A stretch of DNA of 64,000 nt from Winogradskyella thalassocola. Its GTDB lineage: Bacteria; Bacteroidota; Bacteroidia; Flavobacteriales; Flavobacteriaceae. Location of the stretch: positions 62,001 to 126,000 of the forward strand of contig NZ_FNCZ01000007.1 in NCBI RefSeq assembly GCF_900099995.1. Reading direction: 5' to 3'. This document shows positions 51,822 through 61,873 of this stretch, one piece after another. The position numbers and the translations under genes were made by a program. The notes below the pieces were generated by a model. The model made no database searches, was not told the DNA's origin, and worked only from the letters and a program-made list of their open reading frames with translations. Numbering within the stretch: the stretch's first letter is position 1; each line of letters opens with the position of its first letter.

Positions 51822-52504
51822 AAAACCAAATAAAGCATGTTTTTTTCGATTTGGATCATACGCTTTGGGATTTTGATAAAAACTCAGGATTAACGTTTGA
51901 GAAGATTTTTAATGGCAACAAGATAGACATTGATCTCAATGATTTTTTACGGGTTTACGAACCTATAAATTTTCAATATTGGAAACTTTACAGAGAAGAA
52001 AAAGTTACAAAATCGGCATTGCGGTATGGAAGATTAAAGGAGGCTTTTGATGGAGTCGGAGTTCATGTCGAGGATGATATGATTCAACTTCTATCTGATG
52101 CTTATATCGATGAGTTAACAACATTCAACCATTTGTTTGAGGGGACATTTGAAATTCTAGATTACTTAAAAGGTAAATATGAATTACATATTATAACCAA
52201 TGGTTTTGAAGAAGCACAAGAGAAAAAGATGACAACCTCTAATATCCGATCGTATTTTCAAACCGTTACCAATTCGGAAATGGTTGGCGTTAAAAAACCA
52301 AATCCTAAAATATTTAACTTTGCGTTAGAGTTAGCTAAAACAAAAGCAGATGAGAGTTTAATGATTGGAGATAATATTGAGGCCGATATTGAAGGAGCTC
52401 ATAATATAGGGATGGATACCATTCATTTTGATTATAAAGATTCTGATAATAACCATGATTTTAAGCGAATTACGAATTTAAAAATGCTTGTAAATCACCT
52501 TTAA
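51818..52504 (+). CDS. yjjG: YjjG-family nucleotide 5'-phosphatase (HAD)
   Basis: 228 residues with HAD motifs: FFDLDHTLWDF (motif I, two Asp), ITNGF (motif II), and KKPNPKIF followed by MIGDNIEADIEGA (motif III/IV). The cap region and LWDFDKNS fit the noncanonical pyrimidine nucleotidase YjjG group, a house-cleaning enzyme. It overlaps the deacetylase gene by 4 bp and precedes a secreted protein gene by 11 bp, so the three form one operon. Confidence 0.88.
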   Translation: MKNQIKHVFFDLDHTLWDFDKNSGLTFEKIFNGNKIDIDLNDFLRVYEPINFQYWKLYREEKVTKSALRYGRLKEAFDGVGVHVEDDMIQLLSDAYIDELTTFNHLFEGTFEILDYLKGKYELHIITNGFEEAQEKKMTTSNIRSYFQTVTNSEMVGVKKPNPKIFNFALELAKTKADESLMIGDNIEADIEGAHNIGMDTIHFDYKDSDNNHDFKRITNLKMLVNHL

Positions 52505-52515
52505 AAAATAATATA

Positions 52516-53325
52516 ATGTTTAAGAAAATATGTTTTACCGTTTTATTTGTCATCATAAGTTTTTATGGAAATGCACAAAAAAGCCTGAATGATTATAAAT
52601 ATATAATTATCCCAAAGGCATTTGAATTTTCTAAAGGTGATGATCAGTACCAATTAAATTCACTTACTAAGTTCTTATTTAATAAATACGGTTATGAAGC
52701 TTATTTTATTGATGAGTTTTCAGATGATCCAACCAAAGATCGTTGTTTGGCATTAACAGCTAATGCGTCTAATGAAGAAAGCGGTTTATTTAAAACTAAG
52801 GTAGAGTTTATATTGACAGATTGTTATAACGTAGAGATTATAAAATCTAAAATAGGCGAGTCGCGATTAAAAGAATTTGATAAGGCTTATAATGAAGCCA
52901 TCAGAGAAGCGTTTGAAACGTTTAAAAATTTGGATTATAAGTATGCCCCTAAAGAACATGTTGAAGCCAAACCTAAAGCAGAAAAACAGCCTGTAGTTGA
53001 ACATATTGAAGTTAAAGAGAAAAGTAAAATAACAGAGACTAAAGCACAGCCTGAAGCTAAGCTAAACGAAGCGGTTGCAGACACTAAAAAGCCAACATCT
53101 ACAGAGTTAAAATCAGAATTGTATTATGCGCAGTCCATAACAAATGGATTTCAGTTGGTAAATTCAGAGCCAAGAGTTGTTATGATTTTGTTGAATTCGT
53201 CAGCTAAAGACGTTTTTATCGTTAAAGATAAAAATGCCATCGTCTATAAGAAAGAAGGGCAGTGGATGTATTCTGAAAATAATGGAACGTCAACCTCAGA
53301 GAAAGTTTTGAATATTAAATTTTAA
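52516..53325 (+). CDS. Secreted protein of unknown function
   Basis: 269 residues with a signal peptide (FTVLFVIISFYGNAQ). An N-terminal domain (residues 20-150) has DYKYIIIPKAFEFSKGDDQY and ends with EAFETFKNLDYKY, common in Flavobacteria without known activity. A Lys/Glu/Pro-rich linker (about 155-200) is followed by a beta-rich tail. It is last in the deacetylase-HAD operon. Confidence 0.7.
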   Translation: MFKKICFTVLFVIISFYGNAQKSLNDYKYIIIPKAFEFSKGDDQYQLNSLTKFLFNKYGYEAYFIDEFSDDPTKDRCLALTANASNEESGLFKTKVEFILTDCYNVEIIKSKIGESRLKEFDKAYNEAIREAFETFKNLDYKYAPKEHVEAKPKAEKQPVVEHIEVKEKSKITETKAQPEAKLNEAVADTKKPTSTELKSELYYAQSITNGFQLVNSEPRVVMILLNSSAKDVFIVKDKNAIVYKKEGQWMYSENNGTSTSEKVLNIKF

Positions 53326-53331
53326 TACTTT

Positions 53332-53359
53332 CAAGAACCAAGAACCAAGAACCAAGAAC
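53332..53359 (+). repeat. Tandem heptamer tract CAAGAAC, four copies
   Basis: Four exact copies of CAAGAAC directly after the secreted-protein gene, followed by CAAC-rich sequence. It lies in the short gap between two converging genes. It is a low-complexity tract of a type common in this group. Confidence 0.8.
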
Positions 53360-53372
53360 CAACAATCAACAA

Positions 53373-54650
53373 CTAATACCCATACTTATCTTTCCACAGC
53401 ATCTTTAAGTGATTACGTTGGGCTTGCTCACGAGCGTTATTTCCTGGATTGTATAGTTTAGTATTAGCTATTTCTTTAGGTAGAAATTCTTGTGCTGCAA
53501 AATTGTTTTCGTAACTGTGCGAATATTTGTAGGTGTCACCATAACCGAGTTCTTTCATAAGCTTCGTTGGAGCATTTCGCATTGCAATCGGAACCGATAA
53601 ATCACCAGTATCCCTTACCAATTGTTGTGCTCTACCAATAGCTTCATAAGCCGCATTACTTTTTGGGGAACTTGCTAAATAGGTGGCACACTGACTTAGT
53701 ATAATTCTAGATTCAGGGTTGCCAATAACGGATACAGCTTGAAACGTGTTATTAGCAATGACTAAAGCAGTAGGATTAGCATTACCAATATCTTCACTAG
53801 ATAATATTAATAATCGTCTAGCAATAAACTTAACGTCTTCACCACCTTCAATCATTCGTGCTAAATAATACACTGCTGCATTTGGGTCGCTACCACGAAT
53901 CGCTTTTATAAATGCCGAAATAATATCATAATGTTGCTCGCCAGCTTTGTCGTAACGAGCCGCTTGGTTCTGAACCTGTTTAGTTACTAAATCATTAGTG
54001 ATTATAATTTGATCACCTTCAAAGGAAGTCACTAATAATTCAAAAATATTAAGCAGTTTCCGAGCATCACCTCCAGATAATCGGAGTAAAGCTTCGGTTT
54101 CTTTTAATTCAATATTTAATTTAGAAAGCGTTGTGTCTTCCTTAAGTGCACGTTGTAGTAAGGCTTCTAAATCAGCTTTGTTAAAAGCATTTAAAGTATA
54201 AACTTGGCAACGCGATAATAATGCAGAAATAACTTCAAAGCTAGGGTTTTCTGTGGTTGCACCAATTAGCGTTACCCATCCTTTTTCTACGGCTTCTAAG
54301 AGTGAATCTTGCTGCGATTTGCTAAAACGATGAATCTCGTCAATAAACAATATCGGATTTTTTGTAGTGAACATACCACCACTTTTCTTGGCTTTATCTA
54401 TAACTTCTCTAATATCCTTAACTCCAGAATTTATAGCACTTAACTTAAAGAAAGGACGGTCAGATTCGTTAGCAATGATATTGGCAAGTGTTGTTTTTCC
54501 TATCCCAGGAGGTCCCCAAAGTATAAGAGAAGGAATCACACCGTTTTTAATTTGCTGATAGAGCACACCATCTTTGCCCACTAAATGTTGCTGACTTAAG
54601 TAGTCGTTTAGGGTGCTTGGTCGTAGTCGTTCTGCTAATGGAATATTCAT
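53373..54650 (-). CDS. rarA: Replication-associated recombination protein RarA
   Basis: 425 residues of AAA+ type: Walker [15 protein letters not shown] near 45-55, Walker [11 protein letters not shown], sensor 1 [11 protein letters not shown], and the MgsA C-terminal part with [17 protein letters not shown] and [15 protein letters not shown]. It acts at stalled replication forks. The -7 box TAATTTTG ends exactly 4 nt before the ATG. Confidence 0.95.
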   Translation of the reverse strand: MNIPLAERLRPSTLNDYLSQQHLVGKDGVLYQQIKNGVIPSLILWGPPGIGKTTLANIIANESDRPFFKLSAINSGVKDIREVIDKAKKSGGMFTTKNPILFIDEIHRFSKSQQDSLLEAVEKGWVTLIGATTENPSFEVISALLSRCQVYTLNAFNKADLEALLQRALKEDTTLSKLNIELKETEALLRLSGGDARKLLNIFELLVTSFEGDQIIITNDLVTKQVQNQAARYDKAGEQHYDIISAFIKAIRGSDPNAAVYYLARMIEGGEDVKFIARRLLILSSEDIGNANPTALVIANNTFQAVSVIGNPESRIILSQCATYLASSPKSNAAYEAIGRAQQLVRDTGDLSVPIAMRNAPTKLMKELGYGDTYKYSHSYENNFAAQEFLPKEIANTKLYNPGNNAREQAQRNHLKMLWKDKYGY

Positions 54651-54654
54651 AATT

Positions 54655-54662
54655 CAAAATTA
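54655..54662 (-). promoter_or_regulatory. -7 promoter box directly at the start of rarA
   Basis: The minus strand reads TAATTTTG (TAnnTTTG), ending 4 nt before the rarA ATG. Predicts a leaderless transcript. Confidence 0.55.
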
Positions 54663-54792
54663 CAAAATGCTTTTGTGATGGATTAACGAAATCTATGAAA
54701 TTCATGTTAAAAAAATCAACAGATAAAAACTTTATAGTTCTGCCATTATTTCAGACAATTCAATTTTGGCTACAAATTTGAAAGACTTTATT

Positions 54793-54800
54793 TAAATTTG
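54793..54800 (+). promoter_or_regulatory. -7 promoter box directly at the start of the rhomboid gene
   Basis: TAAATTTG (TAnnTTTG), ending 3 nt before the ATG at 54804. A TTTG lies 24 bp upstream, further than the usual 19. Confidence 0.55.
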
Positions 54801-54803
54801 AAT

Positions 54804-55565
54804 ATGAGCAAACCACAACACTTTAAATACTCTAACAACATTGTCATCTATCCATTGATGATTCTGTTTGTTAATTGGTTAGTGTTTTGGTATCAAATAA
54901 GGATTGATAGTGGTATAAAAGCTTTTGGTATTAGGCCGCAAAAATTAGAAGGTCTCATAGGAATTGTTACAAGTCCGTTTTTACATGGAGATATTAATCA
55001 TATTTACAATAATTCAATTCCACTTTTTGTACTCACAGTTGCTTTATTTTACTTCTATAGCAAAATAGCATGGAAAGTCATTGGCTTTGGTGTTGTGCTT
55101 TCTGGATTTATGACTTGGCTTATCGCGAGTTCAGGGAATCACATAGGAGCAAGTGGATTGGTTTATGTCTTAGTTAGTTTTATATTCTTTAAGGGCATAT
55201 TCGCCAAACATTATCGACTTATAGCATTATCGTTAGTTGTTATTTTCCTTTATGGAAGTATGATTTGGTATGTATTTCCGATAAAAAGTGGAATGTCTTG
55301 GGAAGGTCATTTGAGCGGCTTAATTACCGGGTTGGTATTCGCTTTGATATTTAGAAAACAAGTAGCAAAACCAGACCGTTACAAATGGGAACAACCCGAT
55401 TATAACGAAGATGATGATCCGTTTATGAAACACTTTGATGAAAACGGAAACTTTATTGAGTTGGAACCTGAAGTCGAAATCGAAAATGAATCAGAACTCG
55501 AAATTGAACCTGAAATAAATCAAGCTCAAACCATCAATTACATCTTTAAGAAAAACGAAGATTAA
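54804..55565 (+). CDS. Rhomboid-family intramembrane serine protease
   Basis: 253 residues from MSKPQHFKYSNNIVIYPLMI. About six membrane helices. The catalytic Ser is in NHIGASGLVYV and the His in WEGHLSGL. An early HGDINHIYNNSIPL fits the usual conserved HxxxN loop. The C-terminal tail from about residue 190 is very acidic (LEPEVEIENESELEIEPE), outside the catalytic fold. It cleaves membrane protein helices; targets unknown. The ATG at 54804 is preferred over a TTG inside the -7 box. Confidence 0.93.
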   Translation: MSKPQHFKYSNNIVIYPLMILFVNWLVFWYQIRIDSGIKAFGIRPQKLEGLIGIVTSPFLHGDINHIYNNSIPLFVLTVALFYFYSKIAWKVIGFGVVLSGFMTWLIASSGNHIGASGLVYVLVSFIFFKGIFAKHYRLIALSLVVIFLYGSMIWYVFPIKSGMSWEGHLSGLITGLVFALIFRKQVAKPDRYKWEQPDYNEDDDPFMKHFDENGNFIELEPEVEIENESELEIEPEINQAQTINYIFKKNED

Positions 55566-55610
55566 CTTTTAGAACTTATAAACTGACCTACTGTGACTGC
55601 GACAGAAAAC

Positions 55611-56345
55611 TTAAGAACGTTGTCTAACGGCTTCATATAAAAACGCACCACAAGCAACAGAAACATTTAGAGATTCAATCTCTCCTAATATTGGAAGTTT
55701 GGCTTGGTCGTCGACCACTTTTAAAACTGAAGGATTAATTCCTCTGCCTTCAGAACCCATAATGATGGCACAGGGTTCTTTAAACGATACGTCATATAAA
55801 AAGTGCTCTGCTTTTTCTGTTGCGGCAATAACTTTTATACCTGAAGATTGCATATGAAATACAGCATCTTTGATATGATCTACTTTGCAAATAGGCATTT
55901 TAAAGATAGCGCCAGCACTCGTTTTTATAGTGTCGCCATTAATTGGAGCACCACCTTTTTTCTGAATAATTATACCATTAACGCCGGTGCATTCTGCTGT
56001 TCTAACAATAGCGCCAAAATTTCTTACATCGCTTAATTGATCTAATAAAAGGAATAACGGAGTTTTTCCAGATTCAAGAACGCTCATTACTAACTCGTCA
56101 ATATCATGAAATTCAATTGGTGATATTTGAGCCACAGCTCCTTGATGATTTCCACGTGTTAAACGATTCAATTTTTCAACAGGAACGTATGATGAATTAA
56201 TGCCTGCAGAACGTATGGCTTGCTCCAATTCTTGAAACAATTCGCCATGTAGCCCTTTTTGCATAAAAACTTTATCTATAGTCTCTCCCGATTTTATAGC
56301 TTCAATAATTGCTCTGGTTCCAAAAATGGTAGTTTCGTTTTTCAT
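55611..56345 (-). CDS. rlmB: 23S rRNA 2'-O-methyltransferase (SpoU type)
   Basis: 244 residues: N-terminal substrate-binding part (TTIFGTRAIIEAIKSGETI) and a SpoU knot domain with LDQLSDVRNFGAIVRTAECTG in pieces, IIMGSEGRGI and NVSVACGAFLYEAVR. It methylates G2251 of 23S rRNA. The -7 box ends 4 nt before its ATG (56345). Confidence 0.93.
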   Translation of the reverse strand: MKNETTIFGTRAIIEAIKSGETIDKVFMQKGLHGELFQELEQAIRSAGINSSYVPVEKLNRLTRGNHQGAVAQISPIEFHDIDELVMSVLESGKTPLFLLLDQLSDVRNFGAIVRTAECTGVNGIIIQKKGGAPINGDTIKTSAGAIFKMPICKVDHIKDAVFHMQSSGIKVIAATEKAEHFLYDVSFKEPCAIIMGSEGRGINPSVLKVVDDQAKLPILGEIESLNVSVACGAFLYEAVRQRS

Positions 56346-56349
56346 GCTG

Positions 56350-56357
56350 CAAAGTTA
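56350..56357 (-). promoter_or_regulatory. -7 promoter box directly at the start of rlmB
   Basis: The minus strand reads TAACTTTG (TAnnTTTG), ending 4 nt before the rlmB ATG. Predicts a leaderless transcript. Confidence 0.55.
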
Positions 56358-56410
56358 TGTAAAGTATTCTTTAATAAATAAAATATATATAATTTAAGAT
56401 TACTCTTTTT

Positions 56411-56453
56411 AAAATAAAAATCCCCAACGATAAATTGTACCGTTGGAGATTTT
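56411..56453 (-). terminator. Rho-independent terminator of the SusCD operon
   Basis: AAAATCCCCAACG and CGTTGGAGATTTT form a 13-bp stem with one mismatch and an 11-nt loop, followed on the minus strand by a T-rich tail (TTTTTATTTT). It lies 35 bp after the SusD stop and before rlmB. Confidence 0.85.
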
Positions 56454-56487
56454 AGATTTAATAGTTTTGAACTATATATGTTATAAT

Positions 56488-58131
56488 TTAATTCTGATCT
56501 GACGACGTTAAATTAGGATTAGCATCAATTTCTGCTTGAGGGATTTTGAAAAGCCAATCGCTATTAACAGATGGTTTTGCTTGTGTAAATCCGTCTTGGT
56601 ATAATGTAGCAGATGCTCCTGATCCACCGTTAGCACCATGATCAACACCTAAGTCCCAACGGATCATATCTGAATATAGAAAACCTTCTCCCCATAATTC
56701 GATACCACGTTGAAATCTAATATGCTCCATTAAGGTTGCTTGTGTATTGTAGATAGTCGCATCGTAAGCACTATCTCTAGCGCTTCCTAGTGGAGTTAGT
56801 GCTGCTTGAGCACCAGGAATGTCTGTTAACATGGCTTTTGCTTCTGCTTCAATTAAATACATTTCTGATGTACGCATATAAATGATATCATCTGGATCTG
56901 TACTGCCTGGATTAGCATTTCTAAGTTTAACATGCATATAAGGGTGTAGGTTAAAACTAGAAGATAAGCCATATAGAGAGCGAATTTCATCTCTTCTATC
57001 TTCAAAAGCATCTTCATCTGTGTAATTAGGGTCATTTCCAAATCCACCTTCGCCATTTGCAGCAGATGTATTGGTATTAGGTGCGTCAGCTAAGAATAAA
57101 TCTTTTCTGTAATCCGTATCAGGAACTTGGTTGTATAATCTTTTATCTATCAGTTTAGGATTGTTTCTAACCTGACTTCCGTTAAACGTATTACTAGCTA
57201 AATAGAAATATGAACGGAAGAATGTGGTTTCCGTACCAATTACGTTACTACCCCAAATTACTTCAGATAAACTATTGGTGTTAAATCCAGATTTATAATC
57301 TTCTTCGTTCATTAGTGGATAATTTTGACGTGCTTGTGCAGCTGATGCTGCTGCAATTGCCCAATCTCCTTTGTTTAAAGCTATACGTGCTTTAAGACCA
57401 TATGCAACATCTATATTTATTTGTGACTTATGCTTTGGGTCGCCTGTTGGTCTCGAAGTAGCATTTTCAAAGTATTCAATAGCAGTGTTAATATCCATCT
57501 GGCATTGGTCGTAAATCTCTTGTACTGTAGATCTTCCTTCACTTTCATAAGGAGCTTCAGAAGCAAATAATAATGGCACACCAGGATCGGTTGAAGGGTT
57601 ACCAATTAAATAACCTTTAGCATAATGAGTAACTAAATCATGGTAAGCGAATGCTCTATAAGCGTAAGCTTGTCCAATGATTTCATTTAATCTTTCACTA
57701 TCAGGAATACTACCATCAGTACCTTTCTTTATAATGGCATTGACGCTAGCAATAACATGGTAACGCTGATACCATAATTGTTCAGTTGTGAGTGATGTTT
57801 CTAAATTGTGAGAAGTCCATCTAGCCTCATCTTGCCATCCTAAATTATTAGCTGAAGCTGAATGAATTAATCCTCCAGGTATATTATCACCTAACGGTAC
57901 CCAATATTGGTTACCAGATCTATTACTATCACCACCAGAAATTAATGTTTGTGGTTGTGCGTATTGTAAACGATGTAGGCCATTAAGTATTAACGCCATG
58001 TTTTCAGCAGTAGCTAAAGCATCTGCAGAAGAAATAGCATCCGTTGGTTTGGTTTCTAAATATTCGTCTTCACACGAGGCTATTGTAAGTGCTAGACCTA
58101 CCAATAGCGTTATTTTTATTTTTCGTAACAT
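56488..58131 (-). CDS. SusD/RagB-family outer membrane lipoprotein
   Basis: 547 residues. A lipoprotein signal LALTIASCEDEYLETKPTD (Cys20) opens the protein. The helical SusD core has RYHVIASVNAIIKKG, YRAFAYHDLVTHYAKGY and, near the end, IIYMRTSEMYLIEAEAKAM and RFQRGIELWGEGF. It binds ligand on the cell surface and passes it to the SusC channel. It is 26 bp downstream of SusC. No polysaccharide-degrading gene lies nearby, so the ligand is unknown. Confidence 0.95.
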   Translation of the reverse strand: MLRKIKITLLVGLALTIASCEDEYLETKPTDAISSADALATAENMALILNGLHRLQYAQPQTLISGGDSNRSGNQYWVPLGDNIPGGLIHSASANNLGWQDEARWTSHNLETSLTTEQLWYQRYHVIASVNAIIKKGTDGSIPDSERLNEIIGQAYAYRAFAYHDLVTHYAKGYLIGNPSTDPGVPLLFASEAPYESEGRSTVQEIYDQCQMDINTAIEYFENATSRPTGDPKHKSQINIDVAYGLKARIALNKGDWAIAAASAAQARQNYPLMNEEDYKSGFNTNSLSEVIWGSNVIGTETTFFRSYFYLASNTFNGSQVRNNPKLIDKRLYNQVPDTDYRKDLFLADAPNTNTSAANGEGGFGNDPNYTDEDAFEDRRDEIRSLYGLSSSFNLHPYMHVKLRNANPGSTDPDDIIYMRTSEMYLIEAEAKAMLTDIPGAQAALTPLGSARDSAYDATIYNTQATLMEHIRFQRGIELWGEGFLYSDMIRWDLGVDHGANGGSGASATLYQDGFTQAKPSVNSDWLFKIPQAEIDANPNLTSSDQN

Positions 58132-58157
58132 AATTATATGTTTTTAAATTGTTTTAA

Positions 58158-61100
58158 TTAAAATGATACATTTAAGCCAACAGAGAATATTCGTGCTGGG
58201 CTATAGTCAATACCAGAACCTGTTCCGCCTAAATTATATTGAGGATCTAAACCAGTTCTCTTACTTTTAAGATAAAGATTTTCTCCCGACACATAAATTC
58301 TTAAGCTATCCATATTAAGTGCATCAGTAATACTACTGTCAAATGTGTAACCGAGGTTTACATTTTTCAGAGACCAAAACGAAGCATCTGTTAAAAATCG
58401 TGTTGACTGTGTTAATACCAAATCAGTGTTTCCGTTTTCTAATCTAGGCACATCAGTGATGTCACCTGGTTCACGCCATGCATTTAAAATGTCTGGGTGA
58501 AGAGAACGTCCGTAACTGCTAGTTAGCATCATAGACGAATACCCGTTGTCTAAGACTTTTCCTCCGATACCATAAGTAATTAAAAAATCTAATGAAAATC
58601 CTTTATAGCTTAAGCTGTTTGATATAGAACCCAAGAAATCTGGAATTGAACTATCTCCTGAATAAACTCTTTCTGTTTCTTCCCAGTCATTAGTAGTTTC
58701 TATATTTCCATCACCATCTCGTACGGCAACACTATTACCATTGTCATCTAATTCATAAAGGTAGAATAATTGATCTCCATTATCTGGATCTACACCTGCA
58801 GTTGGAAGTAAGTAGAAATCATATCTAGAACGCCCTGTTTCCCATCTCTTAGATCCGTTTACAAAAGGATCTGGAAGATCTGTAATCTCGTTTTTGAATG
58901 TTGACCCTTGTAAAGTCATATCCCATTTTAAATTTTGATTATTTACGAGGTGTGCAGTTAATCCAATTTCAAAACCAGAGTTATACATGTCACCTATATT
59001 GGTAGGAAACTCATTTAAACCATTACTCAATGCAATTGGTAGGTTGTAAAGAAGGTCAGTAGAGTTTTTCTTATAATACTCAAAAGAACCTTCTAAGAAA
59101 TTATTGAATAAAGCAAATTCTAAAGCAATATCGAAACTTACAGAAGTTTCCCATTGTAAATCTGCATTACCAATTTCCTGCCATACAAGTGCCGGATCAG
59201 CTGCATTTGAAGTTAAACCATATCTAGGCTGTGATAAGAAAAAGTCTAATAAATTATCATTTCCAACTTCTCCATAAGATCCTCTAAGTTTTAAACGATC
59301 AATAAAAGAAACATTTTCCATGAAATCTTCTTGGTCAATACGCCAAGATGCACCTACAGAGTAAAAAGTTCCCCATCTAGATTGTGAATCAAATACCGAA
59401 GTAGCATCTCGTCTAATTGAACCACTTATATAATACTTATTGTCGTAATTATAATTGGCACGAAATAAATAACCTTCGAGTCTTTTATTAGTTGTAGACC
59501 CTCCTAAGGTTACAGGCTCAGAGAAATTATCAAATTCATAAATTCCTTCTACAACTTGAGTGATTGCAGTACCATTGTTACTCGAGTATTTTCTAGCACT
59601 ACTCTCATGACCCGCAGTAAAATCTAAATTATGGACATCGCCTAAAGTTTTGGTATAAGTAAAAAGTTGATTAAAAGTCTCAAACTCTCTTCTATATCTA
59701 GTTTCTCCATATCTACCTGTTGGTTCTGCGTCACCAATGATGTTATTTTCATAGCTTTTATTGATGCCTTCGTTAATATCTCTACCGTAATTTACTCTAA
59801 AACTTAATCCATCAAATATTTTAGCTTCTGCATAATATCTAAAGCCATAAGTGTTATTTCTATTCGTTTCGTCATTTAACAGAAGTTCTTGTAAGGCATG
59901 TCGATTTTGATTGGTTGGTCTCGAACCAATGTTGTATTCTGGGTATCCAGATCCATTATCGAATACGCGTCTTCCAGCAGCATCTCTAACAATGTTTCCA
60001 TTTAAATCATTTACATATACAGGGTAGATGGATCCAATATTTTTAGCAAAACTAAACGGGTTAACAATGCTAGATTCTCCACCAGAATCCGGACCATTAG
60101 ACTCTGATATAGATATATTAGCACTACCACCCATTGTTAACCATTCGCTAACATTGAAGTCTCCATTTAAACGTGTTGTTAAACGATCGTAATCTGATGT
60201 GATGACGTAGCCTTCTTCATCTAAATAAGAAGCAGAAAAGAATACTTTATGATTTTCCCCACCGCCAGCTACATTAACATTATAGTTTGTTCTTATACCT
60301 GTTCTACGTAATACATCGTACCAATCTAAAGACTGATAAATTACTTTAGCATCAGGATTAAGTTTTCCATCGACTCCTACAATTTGATCATTAGGGACAT
60401 TAAAAGGATTATAACCTAATTGATTGTAAATATTTGCAGAAGCAAAAGCTGCGTCTCCACCACCAGCACTTGAATTTTTAAGCGCCTCCCACATAGATTC
60501 ATAATATTTTCCTGGGCCTAAATAGTCATATTCAGGAATTGCATTTGATACAAATCCCGTTTGAATAGAAAGGTTTGTTTTAAGCCCCCCTTTAGTCCCA
60601 CTTTTTGTTGTAATTATTACAACACCATTCGCAGCTCTAGAACCGTATAACGATGTGGAAGCTGCATCTTTAAGTATAGTGAAAGAAGCAATATCTTCTT
60701 GGTTGATAGTACTTAATGCCCCTTCATACTGAATACCATCTACTATAAAAAGAGGGTCTGCAGATCCATTAAGTGTTCCTACACCACGTATAACTATATT
60801 TGGTGAAGATCCTGGTTGGCCAGATGGTGATGTAAATTGTACACCAGTTGCTCTACCTTCAATGGCCGCAATAGGCGATGTTACAGATCTAAGCGCTAAA
60901 TCTTTTTCACTAATTACACTAGCTGAACCTGTAAAAGCCTCTAGACTTGTGGTACCGTAAGCAATAACCACCACCTCGTCTAAAGAAGATGAATCTTCTT
61001 GTAATGTTACATTAATAGTATTTGAACTACCTACTTTAACTTCTTCAGTTTTAAGGCCTATATAGCTAATTACTATAATGTTACCTACACTAGCTGTTAG

Positions 61101-61286
61101 CTTAAATTTACCGTCAAAATCTGTCTGTGTACCAGTCGTGGTTCCTTTGATAATTACATTAACTCCAGGCAAGGGAAGCCCAGATTCATCGGACACCACT
61201 CCCGAGATTGTTTTTTCTTGCGCAAACGTAAGTTGAACAAGAAACACTAATAAAAGTGTTAAAATTCCTTTGTAGTTTGATTTCAT
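58158..61286 (-). CDS. SusC/RagA-family TonB-dependent receptor
   Basis: 1042 residues: signal peptide (LVFLVQLTFAQ), a carboxypeptidase-like beta-sandwich (ISGVVSDESGLPLPGVNVI), the TonB box and plug (LDEVVVIAYGTTSLEAFTGS at about 102-121), SSGSRAANGVV-type plug region (TSLYGSRAANGVVIITTKSG), and a 22-strand barrel. It pumps ligand across the outer membrane, driven by TonB. It is the first gene of the SusCD operon. The EVVV segment strongly resembles the one in the macroglobulin gene at 19219-25323. Confidence 0.96.
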   Translation of the reverse strand: MKSNYKGILTLLLVFLVQLTFAQEKTISGVVSDESGLPLPGVNVIIKGTTTGTQTDFDGKFKLTASVGNIIVISYIGLKTEEVKVGSSNTINVTLQEDSSSLDEVVVIAYGTTSLEAFTGSASVISEKDLALRSVTSPIAAIEGRATGVQFTSPSGQPGSSPNIVIRGVGTLNGSADPLFIVDGIQYEGALSTINQEDIASFTILKDAASTSLYGSRAANGVVIITTKSGTKGGLKTNLSIQTGFVSNAIPEYDYLGPGKYYESMWEALKNSSAGGGDAAFASANIYNQLGYNPFNVPNDQIVGVDGKLNPDAKVIYQSLDWYDVLRRTGIRTNYNVNVAGGGENHKVFFSASYLDEEGYVITSDYDRLTTRLNGDFNVSEWLTMGGSANISISESNGPDSGGESSIVNPFSFAKNIGSIYPVYVNDLNGNIVRDAAGRRVFDNGSGYPEYNIGSRPTNQNRHALQELLLNDETNRNNTYGFRYYAEAKIFDGLSFRVNYGRDINEGINKSYENNIIGDAEPTGRYGETRYRREFETFNQLFTYTKTLGDVHNLDFTAGHESSARKYSSNNGTAITQVVEGIYEFDNFSEPVTLGGSTTNKRLEGYLFRANYNYDNKYYISGSIRRDATSVFDSQSRWGTFYSVGASWRIDQEDFMENVSFIDRLKLRGSYGEVGNDNLLDFFLSQPRYGLTSNAADPALVWQEIGNADLQWETSVSFDIALEFALFNNFLEGSFEYYKKNSTDLLYNLPIALSNGLNEFPTNIGDMYNSGFEIGLTAHLVNNQNLKWDMTLQGSTFKNEITDLPDPFVNGSKRWETGRSRYDFYLLPTAGVDPDNGDQLFYLYELDDNGNSVAVRDGDGNIETTNDWEETERVYSGDSSIPDFLGSISNSLSYKGFSLDFLITYGIGGKVLDNGYSSMMLTSSYGRSLHPDILNAWREPGDITDVPRLENGNTDLVLTQSTRFLTDASFWSLKNVNLGYTFDSSITDALNMDSLRIYVSGENLYLKSKRTGLDPQYNLGGTGSGIDYSPARIFSVGLNVSF

Positions 61287-61873
61287 ATTTTTATGGATTA
61301 GTTGTTGTTATTATCAAAAATGCTAATTATTTGTTAAATATCCTATATTTTGTTAATAAATAATGAATTATGTTGATGAGGATAAGTTTTACGATTTTTA
61401 TTGTAGAAAGCTTTTATCGCTAATACGGCAATACTGTTTTCTAGAAAGTTATGCAAATGGGAATACTGCTATATTGTTAACTATAATATGCTATTTGTAT
61501 TAGTCATTGATTATAGAAATATAACTTCTGATTTTAAATGGGTATTTTTTATTTAAAAATAGAGGAGTTTTTGGATTTGGGATTGGTGCATATAAGTAAA
61601 ATCCTAAATGTGTCTGTATAGTTTCTTTGAAAACGTAAATACACTGTATTCCTTAGATGAAAATCACTAATTAATTCATAACAAGTATTAGAACGATAAG
61701 TTTCTGTAGCTACTTTAAATAATGTAAAGCTGTCATAAACTATGTCTTGGTATTGTCTTTGTGCGGACAGTGTTTAGTTTCTGATTAAAGTTTATAATGC
61801 ATGTAGCAATTTATTAACCGTAATAATTAATTTTTTATGGGCCTAACAAGCCTACTGTATAAAACTGTAATAC
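61287..61873. other. 587-bp gap upstream of SusC
   Basis: AT-rich and without recognised genes. It holds the SusC promoter region, where no exact TAnnTTTG is found; TAGCATTTTTG on the minus strand is one base off spacing. Two direct matches of AATACTG lie near 61430 and 61460. No RNA or terminator structure was identified. There is no sigma/anti-sigma pair next to SusC. Confidence 0.4.
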
